Below are positions 1 through 5,640 of a stretch of DNA of 12,318 bases, one piece after another. The translations under genes and the position numbers were made by a program. Within the stretch, counting starts at the first letter, position 1; every line of letters begins with the position of its first letter. Below the pieces are notes generated by a model, which had not been told where the DNA came from, made no database searches, and saw only the letters and a list, made by a program, of their open reading frames with translations. The DNA is from an uncultured Ruminobacter sp. Lineage in GTDB: Bacteria > Pseudomonadota > Gammaproteobacteria > Enterobacterales > Succinivibrionaceae. The stretch covers positions 1-12,318 of the forward strand of contig CAAFXL010000275.1 of NCBI GenBank assembly GCA_900767005.1, given 5' to 3'.

Positions 1-660
1 ATTAAGTAGGAGGCTTGATTTTAAATCATTAGGTAGCGTTTGGATTTCATGAGCCTTGGTTAGAAGGTTAAAGTTATTGGTGGCTTCAAAGTAGCTTTCA
101 AGAATAATTTGCTTATTAAAATCTTGAATATTGATATAAAACTGGTTTAATTGATTGCCTCTAAGGCTTGCGTCACCAAGAGAAAATAAATTGATAAACT
201 TTTGGGCTGAAGTATCATGTTTATCAAGTAAAATTTGGCGATTAAGATTAAAGCTATAAAGTAAATTAAAGATTGGATAATTGTTATTATTAATATTTAA
301 TTTTTTAATTTGATTGGATACTTCACTTGCTTTATCTAATTGATCGCTTGTAATTAAACAAGAATACTTAGTAATAAGAGCCAAGATATAATCATCAGTA
401 TATTGGGTATTAGGCGTAATTATTTCATCTTCACCATTAGCTTGATTGGTACTAGGTGAAATATTTTTAGTATTTAAATAAATTTTTTCACTTGCTTTAA
501 GTTTGGGTAAATAGTTATCAATCATTTTGACGCAAGTGTAAGGATTTTTATACTCCATTTGGTGGGCGAAGAGAATAGGTACGCTACTCTCACTTGAAAT
601 AAGAGTTTCGGTAGGATAACTAGGAATCATCGCTCCAGCAAATACAAGTTCTAAAATCAT
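1..660 (-). CDS. Unrecognised protein, 3' end beyond the window
   Basis: An open frame of 220 codons starts with ATG at 660 and stays open to base 1, so the C-terminus lies outside the window. I do not recognise the family. The protein starts MILELVFAGAMIPSYPTETL and then alternates hydrophilic N/K/S/D-rich stretches with short amphipathic helices (for example DQLDKASEVSNQIKKL). There is no clear signal peptide or membrane segment. The start is 8 bases after the queF stop in a tight same-strand run, so co-transcription and probably translational coupling are expected. No good Shine-Dalgarno is visible (only A/T upstream), which leaves a second Met at codon 11 (base 630) as an alternative start. 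Codon use and base composition match the neighbours, which supports a real gene. In some gammaproteobacteria queF neighbours syd, but this sequence does not look like Syd. Confidence 0.75.
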   Translation of the reverse strand, partial: MILELVFAGAMIPSYPTETLISSESSVPILFAHQMEYKNPYTCVKMIDNYLPKLKASEKIYLNTKNISPSTNQANGEDEIITPNTQYTDDYILALITKYSCLITSDQLDKASEVSNQIKKLNINNNNYPIFNLLYSFNLNRQILLDKHDTSAQKFINLFSLGDASLRGNQLNQFYINIQDFNKQIILESYFEATNNFNLLTKAHEIQTLPNDLKSSLLLN

Positions 661-668
661 TTTTTATT

Positions 669-1508
669 TTATTGTCTAATTAATCTTAAGTTCTCAAATT
701 CAATTGGTTTCATGGTTCTTACTGGATTTATATCAAGGCCGCCTCGTCTTGTATAGTAAGCTCGAACTTCAAGGTTACTAATCTCTAAGTTATTCACAAT
801 ATCGGTAAAAATTCTTTCCACACAATGTTCATGAAATTCATTATGGTTTCTAAATGAAATTATATATTTTAATAATGATTCATGGTTAATTGGTTTTCCA
901 CTATATTTAATCACAATTGAGCCCCAATCAGGTTGGGAGGTGATTAAGCAGTTTGATTTTAATAAATTTGAGGAAATGGTTTCAGTAACCTCATCACCAT
1001 CATCTTGCTTTAAAAGCTTAGGATTAACCTCATAATCATTTACTTCTATATCAAGGTCATCAATGCATTTACCTTCAAGTTCATGGCATGAAATAACCTT
1101 ATTAGCTTCATTTAAAGGATAAAGGATAACTTTGGCATTATCAGAAATTGCTTTTGAGATATCTTTTTGGATAGTTTCTTCAAATTCTTCTTTTGATGAA
1201 ATTTTAGTTTGATTAAAACTATTTAAATAAAGCTTAAATGATTTTGATTCAACGATAAATTTTGAGGTAGAAGGAATATAGGTTATTCCCATAAATACTA
1301 AAGGTTTACCTTTAGGATTTAAGCAAGAAAGCTCATACATATGCCATACATCAAAACCGTAAAATTGGGTCTTAATCTCTAAAGTATCACGGTTAAGGGA
1401 GCGTGGAACTATTTGAAGTAAATTAGGATTATACTTAGTTTCATATTTAGATTTTTTACCAAGTTCTAAATTAGCTAATAACTCTTTATATTGATTTTTA
1501 TTATCCAT
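669..1508 (-). CDS. queF: NADPH-dependent 7-cyano-7-deazaguanine reductase QueF
   Basis: Cytosolic reductase that converts preQ0 to preQ1 with two NADPH, a late step of queuosine tRNA modification. The 279-residue length matches the long two-module QueF of gammaproteobacteria (about 280 residues). Visible marks are the substrate-pocket motif ESKSFKLYLNSFNQT at residues 87-101, the catalytic cysteine Cys187 and proton donor Asp194 within KSNCLITSQPDWGS, the FHEHCVERIF segment at 225-234, and the C-terminal YYTRRGGLDINPVRT. All key residues are present, so an active enzyme is predicted. The ATG is preceded by AAAGGT at proper distance and lies 9 bases after the rsmE stop, so it is read with endA-rsmE. 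No preQ1 riboswitch is apparent, and none is expected inside an operon. Confidence 0.97.
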   Translation of the reverse strand: MDNKNQYKELLANLELGKKSKYETKYNPNLLQIVPRSLNRDTLEIKTQFYGFDVWHMYELSCLNPKGKPLVFMGITYIPSTSKFIVESKSFKLYLNSFNQTKISSKEEFEETIQKDISKAISDNAKVILYPLNEANKVISCHELEGKCIDDLDIEVNDYEVNPKLLKQDDGDEVTETISSNLLKSNCLITSQPDWGSIVIKYSGKPINHESLLKYIISFRNHNEFHEHCVERIFTDIVNNLEISNLEVRAYYTRRGGLDINPVRTMKPIEFENLRLIRQ

Positions 1509-1517
1509 AATTTACCT

Positions 1518-2243
1518 TTAAATATCCCCAAAACTTGCTTGTAAAATACTAATAGCAACCAGTGGTGCCGTTTCAGTTCGTAAAATACGAGGACCTAATA
1601 ATACGCTTTTAAAATTATTATCCTGAGCAAGTTTTACTTCTTCATCACTTAATCCGCCTTCTGGCCCAATTAAAAGGGTATAACCTTGAGAACGTGGCAA
1701 TTCCTTAATTTTTGTTTGGGTATAAGGATTAAGAATAAGTTTTAAATTATCATCAGGAACTTTAAAAAACTCGTTTAGTTCTAATATGGGATTAACCTTG
1801 GGGATAAAAACTCGTCCACATTGTTCACAAGCACTAATAACAATTTTTTTAAAGCTTTCAATTTTCTTTTCAAGGCGGTCATCTTTAAGTCTTACCGCAC
1901 ATCTTGAGGTGATAATCGGGGTAATTTGAGTTACCCCTAGTTCTACCGCTTTTTGAATCGTAAAATCCATACGATCGCCTTTACTTAAAGCTTGAACTAA
2001 GTGAATCTTAATTGGGGATTCATTAAGCGGAGTTTTTTTATCAAAAGGAAGAACAATTACTTCTTTTTTAGATATTTCTTTGATCTTTGAAGGATACTCA
2101 GAGCCTAAACCATTAAAAACTACGATTTCTTCGCCAGGTTTCATGCGTAAAACGCGTGAAACGTGGTTTGCTCCAAATTCATCAAGTTTTAGTTCTTGAT
2201 TAACTTCAATGGGTGAATCTTGAAATATTCTAATTGTTCTCAT
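1518..2243 (-). CDS. rsmE: 16S rRNA (uracil1498-N3)-methyltransferase RsmE
   Basis: SAM-dependent SPOUT-class enzyme that methylates N3 of U1498 in helix 44 of 16S rRNA. With the start chosen at 2243 the protein is 241 residues, close to the E. coli length (243). It has the N-terminal PUA-like part starting MRTIRIFQ, the LGVTQITPIITSRC segment (102-115), and the C-terminal trefoil-knot motifs LIGPEGGLSDEE (191-202) and LLGPRILRTETAPLVA (215-230), which form the SAM pocket. The frame is open 24 codons further upstream, to an ATG at 2315, but that extension lies inside endA, has no family resemblance and is rejected. The chosen ATG follows the endA stop after a single base and has AAAGGT as ribosome binding site. 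The endA-rsmE order is the same as in enterobacteria. Confidence 0.96.
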   Translation of the reverse strand: MRTIRIFQDSPIEVNQELKLDEFGANHVSRVLRMKPGEEIVVFNGLGSEYPSKIKEISKKEVIVLPFDKKTPLNESPIKIHLVQALSKGDRMDFTIQKAVELGVTQITPIITSRCAVRLKDDRLEKKIESFKKIVISACEQCGRVFIPKVNPILELNEFFKVPDDNLKLILNPYTQTKIKELPRSQGYTLLIGPEGGLSDEEVKLAQDNNFKSVLLGPRILRTETAPLVAISILQASFGDI

Positions 2244-2244
2244 A

Positions 2245-2976
2245 CTATAGACCTTTTGCTTTACACTTTTTAGTAATAAATGGATTGTCATTACCCTGAA
2301 GCTTCTTAATTTCAAGGTTTCTATCGCATTCTTCCTTAGTTACATCATATTTGTTATTCCAAATATTCATTAACTTTTCTTGTTGAGAAGAAAGTTTAAT
2401 ATTGTAAGTTTGAGACATATAAAGCATAGCACGTGCAATAAAACCACGAGTATAATCAGCTGGCATTACAGCTTTTGGTTTAGTATCACTTACATAGAAC
2501 TCACATTTACCATATTTTGATGGTTCGTTAACTAAAAACTGTTGATAACGATAATTTAATCTTACGGCATTAATTTCTGCAATCGCTGGAACAAGGTTAT
2601 GCATATCGCCTTCACGTACATCAAACTTTGGGTCATTCTTACAATTTTTACGACCACCATTTTGCCAACACTTTAGATCCTTACCAAGCCAAGAAGCTGG
2701 CATAATATGTTCATAATTAATTCTTAGAGCAAGTTTTGCCTTACTATGTGTTTTATAGCCACAGCTATTAAGATCTGGGTACATTCTAGTAGGCTTACTA
2801 AACTTTAATGGACAATTACAATAAAAGGTTTTTGGTTCTTCTAATGAATAGTAATACTTTGTAAGCATCTTTTTTGCTTGCACAAAATTTTGACCATTAG
2901 TATTAGCTTGGGCACTAGTAAAGAAAAAACTTGATAGAGCAAGAGACATTAATAAACTTTGGGCAATAAGTTTCAT
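2245..2976 (-). CDS. endA: Periplasmic/secreted endonuclease I
   Basis: Endonuclease I family (EndA/Dns/Vvn) nuclease that degrades DNA non-specifically outside the cytoplasm. The 243-residue precursor has a Sec signal peptide: MK, a hydrophobic core at residues 3-20, and a probable cut after SAQA near residue 24. The family signature follows: CGYKTHS (72-78), YEHIMPASWLG with the catalytic Glu89-His90 pair (88-98), CWQNGGRKNCKNDP (103-116) and the metal-site region GDMHNLVPAIAEIN (123-136). The mature part carries eight cysteines (53, 55, 72, 103, 112, 158, 217, 238), enough for four disulfides as in Vvn, in keeping with an exported protein. It is the first gene of a four-gene minus-strand run. 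The ATG has AAAAGG about eight bases upstream. The length and the complete motif set indicate an intact gene. Confidence 0.96.
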   Translation of the reverse strand: MKLIAQSLLMSLALSSFFFTSAQANTNGQNFVQAKKMLTKYYYSLEEPKTFYCNCPLKFSKPTRMYPDLNSCGYKTHSKAKLALRINYEHIMPASWLGKDLKCWQNGGRKNCKNDPKFDVREGDMHNLVPAIAEINAVRLNYRYQQFLVNEPSKYGKCEFYVSDTKPKAVMPADYTRGFIARAMLYMSQTYNIKLSSQQEKLMNIWNNKYDVTKEECDRNLEIKKLQGNDNPFITKKCKAKGL

Positions 2977-3003
2977 GATTAAAGCCTTTTATTTAGGGAA
3001 CAT

Positions 3004-3032
3004 AATATAAACAAGCATTATTTTAGCTTAAA
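3004..3032 (-). promoter_or_regulatory. Candidate sigma70-type promoter of endA-rsmE-queF operon
   Basis: Reading the minus strand, TTTAAG (3027-3032) and TATATT (3004-3009) are separated by 17 bases and sit about 30 bases upstream of the endA ATG. The -10 matches five of six consensus positions and the -35 only three. In DNA this AT-rich such matches are common, so the call rests mainly on position in the divergent gap. Confidence 0.4.
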
Positions 3033-3106
3033 TTTAACATAAGTGTCGATAACTACTTTACAAAAATTCGTATGAATAATTCCTAAGAATTTATATTAGA
3101 TTTTTA

Positions 3107-3136
3107 TTAAGGCAAATGGCATAATTATGGTAAAAT
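3107..3136 (+). promoter_or_regulatory. Candidate extended -10 promoter of the DUF5718-type gene
   Basis: TGGTAAAAT (3128-3136) has the TGn extension just ahead of a TAAAAT -10 box. A weak TTAAGG lies 18 bases upstream at 3107-3112. The ATG at 3166 follows about 30 bases later, with AAAGGA at 3151-3156 as ribosome binding site. An alternative -10, CATAAT, lies at 3120-3125. Confidence 0.4.
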
Positions 3137-3165
3137 TTTAAAAAAGTTTTAAAGGATTTTAAGCG

Positions 3166-4002
3166 ATGAATTTAGAAAAATTAATTGGTTTAGGGGTAGC
3201 TGGTAATTTTGCAGGTCACCTTGAGCAAGCAGGTGAAGCGAGTGATTTTTTAAAAGTTAAAGTAAAAGATCCTTTAGCACCAAAAGCTTTATTTCCATTT
3301 TACTTACCTTATCCACAAGGCGAAATGGCAAATTCATTTTTAAAAAATTTTCCATTAACTTCTGACTCTTTAACCGCACCAACTGGTGAAGGGGATAATC
3401 TACAAATTGAACCAGAAGTTGGAGTATTTTTTAAGATTATTTACGATGGGGATTTAGTAAAGGATTTAGAGATTGTAGGGTTTGCGGCTTACAACGATAG
3501 TTCAATCCGCCGAAAAGGTGCTAAAAAAATTAGTGAGAAAAAGAATTGGGGTAGTAATACCAAAGGTGTTAGTAGCAATGTAATAGCTACTAATGACTTT
3601 TCAGAAAACTCACTAGTAAGCACTTATCGCATTTGTTCATATTTACTTCGTGATGGTAAATACTATGAATATGGCGTAAATAGTGCGGCTCGTGATTATA
3701 GCTATATGTATGAAAGATTAAAGGGTTGGATCATTGATAAGATGAATAATCAAGTTGATGAGGGTCCTGCTGAAAACATTCATTCTTATATCTTATCATG
3801 TAATAAGCCAGAATTTACTTTAGTTAGTATTGGAGCTACTCGTTATACTCCATTTGGGGAAAGCACTTATTTACATCCAGGCGATACTTCAATTGTTGTA
3901 GTATATCCTGAAGATATTTCAAAAGAAGAAATTGAAAATCGCATTAAAAATAAGGATTACTCAGATAAGAGATGCTCATTCTTAATTCAAGAAGTTAAGT
4001 AA
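3166..4002 (+). CDS. DUF5718-type protein of unknown function
   Basis: A 278-residue cytosolic protein with no signal peptide or membrane segment. The N-terminus, IGLGVAGNFAGHLEQAGE (7-24), is what I recall as the hallmark of the DUF5718 family of uncharacterised proteins, known for example from Campylobacterota; this assignment is from memory. Other probably conserved pieces are FPFYLPYPQGE (43-53), LQIEPEVGVFFK (79-90), GFAAYNDSSIRRKGAKKIS (105-123), KNWGSNTKG (126-134) and SIGATRYTPFGES with YLHPGD (221-240). The Glu-rich EPEVGV strand, followed by a long loop and a late G-T-x-x-G / L-x-P-G-D pattern, resembles the order of motifs in fumarylacetoacetate hydrolase-fold enzymes. That resemblance is inference and no reaction is claimed. 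It is a single gene with its own promoter and AAAGGA ribosome binding site, facing metK across a shared terminator. Confidence 0.8.
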   Translation: MNLEKLIGLGVAGNFAGHLEQAGEASDFLKVKVKDPLAPKALFPFYLPYPQGEMANSFLKNFPLTSDSLTAPTGEGDNLQIEPEVGVFFKIIYDGDLVKDLEIVGFAAYNDSSIRRKGAKKISEKKNWGSNTKGVSSNVIATNDFSENSLVSTYRICSYLLRDGKYYEYGVNSAARDYSYMYERLKGWIIDKMNNQVDEGPAENIHSYILSCNKPEFTLVSIGATRYTPFGESTYLHPGDTSIVVVYPEDISKEEIENRIKNKDYSDKRCSFLIQEVK

Positions 4003-4042
4003 TTGCTTAATATTACTAAAAACTAAAATTAGAGTTTTACTT

Positions 4043-4071
4043 AAAAAAAACCGCTTTTTAAGCGGTTTTTT
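4043..4071. terminator. Bidirectional intrinsic terminator between the DUF5718-type gene and metK
   Basis: A 12-bp perfect stem pairs 4045-4056 with 4060-4071 around a three-base TTT loop. The core is CCGCTT/AAGCGG. It is flanked by an A-run on the left (4043-4050) and a T-run on the right (4066-4071), so each strand ends in a U-tract. It lies between two convergent genes (stops at 4002 and 4098) and can serve both. Confidence 0.93.
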
Positions 4072-4097
4072 GAATCAATGAAAAAATTGAAATCTAA

Positions 4098-5249
4098 TTA
4101 ATCAAAAGCTAAATGTTTTAAAATTTCAGCTTTATCAAGTTGTTCCCATGGGAACTCTTCACGACCAAAGTGACCATAAGCTGCAGTATTAGCATAAATT
4201 GGACGCTTAAGCTTTAACATTTCAATAATGCCATATGGACGAAGGTCAAAACTTTGCTTAACAATCTGGGTTAGCTTTTCATCACTAATTACGCCAGTAC
4301 CAAAGGTATCAATCGCAATTGAAACAGGTTCGGCTACCCCAATTGCATAAGAAATCTGAATTTCACAACGCTTAGCAAGTTTAGCAGCTACAATGTTCTT
4401 TGCTACATAGCGAGCAGCATAAGCCGCACTACGGTCTACCTTTGATGGGTCTTTACCAGAGAACGCACCACCACCGTGACGCGCGTAACCACCATAAGTA
4501 TCAACGATAATCTTTCTACCAGTTAGACCACAGTCGCCCATAGGTCCACCGATAACGAAACGACCGGTTGGGTTAATAAAGTATTTAGTCTTTGGTGTTA
4601 ACCACTTTTCTGGAATTATTTTATTAATAATTTCTTCACGAACGCCTTCGTAAATTTCTTTATTAGTTACGGTTTCATCGTGCTGGGTTGAAAGCACGAT
4701 AGTATCAATTGAATTAATTGAACCGTCATCATTATAAACAAAAGTTACCTGGCTCTTAGCATCTGGTCTAAGCCATGGAAGAACTTTTGATTTTCTAACT
4801 TCTGCTTGTTTTTTCATTAAGCGATGAGCATAAGTTATAGGAGCAGGCATAAATACATCAGTTTCATCACAGGCAAAACCAAACATTAAACCCTGATCCC
4901 CAGCACCTTGGTTAGCAGGATCTGCTCTTTCAACGCCTTGGTTAATATCAGGAGATTGTTTACCAATAGCATTTAAAACTGCACAAGAATTTGCATCAAA
5001 GCCCATATCAGAGTGGTTATAACCGATTTGACAAACTACTCTTCTAACAAGTGCTTCAATATCAACCCAAGCTGAAGTGGTAATTTCACCACCAACTAAA
5101 ACCATCCCGGTTTTAATAAAGGTTTCACAAGCAACGTGTGCCTTGGTATCTTGCTTAAGGATTTCGTCAAGTACAGCATCAGAAATTTGGTCAGCAATTT
5201 TATCTGGATGACCTTCAGATACTGATTCAGAGGTAAATAATCTAGACAT
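4098..5249 (-). CDS. metK: S-adenosylmethionine synthetase
   Basis: Methionine adenosyltransferase, making SAM from methionine and ATP in the cytosol. At 383 residues it is essentially the E. coli length (384). Motifs are complete: FTSESVSEGHPDKIADQ with His14 (5-21), GAGDQGLMFGFACDET (115-130), and the glycine-rich P-loop-like segment GGGAFSGKDPSKVDRSAAY (259-277), with GGPMGDCGLTGRKIIVD before it (234-250). An active, essential housekeeping enzyme is predicted. The ATG has AGGA five bases upstream. It is a single gene with its own promoter and a shared downstream terminator. No SAM riboswitch fold is visible: the leader is only about 30 bases, too short for one. In E. coli metK is also near endA-rsmE, so the neighbourhood is partly conserved. 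Confidence 0.98.
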   Translation of the reverse strand: MSRLFTSESVSEGHPDKIADQISDAVLDEILKQDTKAHVACETFIKTGMVLVGGEITTSAWVDIEALVRRVVCQIGYNHSDMGFDANSCAVLNAIGKQSPDINQGVERADPANQGAGDQGLMFGFACDETDVFMPAPITYAHRLMKKQAEVRKSKVLPWLRPDAKSQVTFVYNDDGSINSIDTIVLSTQHDETVTNKEIYEGVREEIINKIIPEKWLTPKTKYFINPTGRFVIGGPMGDCGLTGRKIIVDTYGGYARHGGGAFSGKDPSKVDRSAAYAARYVAKNIVAAKLAKRCEIQISYAIGVAEPVSIAIDTFGTGVISDEKLTQIVKQSFDLRPYGIIEMLKLKRPIYANTAAYGHFGREEFPWEQLDKAEILKHLAFD

Positions 5250-5286
5250 GATATTCCTATAATTTAATATGATAATTGATTGGTTA

Positions 5287-5315
5287 ATTATAACTTAAAT
5301 TTTTATTATTTTAAA
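5287..5315 (-). promoter_or_regulatory. Probable metK promoter
   Basis: On the minus strand TTTAAA (5310-5315) and a perfect TATAAT (5287-5292) are separated by exactly 17 bases. Transcription would start near 5280, giving a leader of about 30 bases with AGGA before the ATG. Directly upstream of the -35 lies a 17-base all-purine run on the plus strand (5317-5333), a pyrimidine run on the coding strand, unusual for this AT-rich gap. Confidence 0.65.
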
Positions 5316-5479
5316 TAAGGAAGAGAGGGGAGGTTTTCTAAAAAATCATAAACCAATGAATATTGATAAATTTTTTCACTTAAGTGTTTGTAAAAAATGA
5401 GGCTTAATGGGAAAAAATTAGGAAAATTTTAAGAAAAATGTTTGTAATATTGATAATTATCTGATTTTTAGGTGATTTA

Positions 5480-5517
5480 TTTGTAATATAATCATACATG
5501 GATTACGATTATTACAA
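5480..5517 (+). promoter_or_regulatory. Candidate promoter and operator of the Cache-GGDEF-EAL operon
   Basis: A perfect TATAAT lies at 5487-5492 but has no convincing -35 at 17 bases (ATTTTT at 5464-5469), which would suit an activated promoter. It overlaps the left arm of an inverted repeat, TTGTAATA (5481-5488) and TATTACAA (5510-5517), with arm starts 29 bases apart and spanning the expected transcription start. A competing pair, TTATCA (5522-5527) and GATAAA (5545-5550) with 17-base spacing, cannot be excluded. The leader to the ATG at 5641 would be about 90-140 bases. Confidence 0.4.
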
Positions 5518-5590
5518 TTTATTATCAAGTTATTAGAATAAGCAGATAAAGCTATTAAAATAATAAAAACTAATAAGTATGGAGCAATGA

Positions 5591-5635
5591 ATGCAATCTG
5601 GTTTATTGTCATATTTAAATCTCATTACTAGGTAG
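5591..5635 (+). CDS. Possible 14-codon leader peptide
   Basis: The ATG at 5591 has GGAG six bases upstream and encodes MQSGLLSYLNLITR before a TAG, ending five bases ahead of the next gene's ATG in a different frame. The main gene's own ribosome binding site (AGGT about nine bases upstream) is weaker and lies inside the end of this mini-ORF, so translation of the two could be linked. An overlapping ATG at 5587 is in frame with the main gene but meets TAG at 5629. Too short to support by composition alone. Confidence 0.25.
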   Translation: MQSGLLSYLNLITR

Positions 5636-5640
5636 TTATT

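Larger units (their letters stand above)
5316..5640. other. Divergent intergenic region metK / c-di-GMP operon
   Basis: No gene longer than 15 codons is supported here. The stretch is strongly A/T-rich and holds a purine tract (5317-5333), a 10-bp palindrome CACTTAAGTG (5377-5386) and another, GATAATTATC (5452-5461). TTTGTAA occurs three times (5387, 5441, 5480), the last two extending to the 10-base repeat TTTGTAATAT. An inverted repeat lies over a -10 box, and a possible 14-codon leader ORF lies near 5591. Its size and content fit control of the downstream operon. Confidence 0.6.

Noticed and set aside
2244..2315. Upstream extension of rsmE by 24 codons to the ATG at 2315
   Set aside because: It lies wholly inside the end of endA and has no resemblance to RsmE N-termini. 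The ATG at 2243 has a proper ribosome binding site and gives the normal family length and start (MRTIRIF).
5250..5286. SAM riboswitch in the metK leader
   Set aside because: The leader from the predicted start is only about 30 bases and has no multi-helix fold.
5356..5400. Mini-ORF MNIDKFFHLSVCKK
   Set aside because: No ribosome binding site, only 14 codons, and composition like the surrounding A/T-rich DNA.
5587..5640. In-frame upstream start for the EAL protein at 5587
   Set aside because: A TAG at 5629-5631 interrupts the frame before the ATG at 5641, and nothing suggests readthrough.
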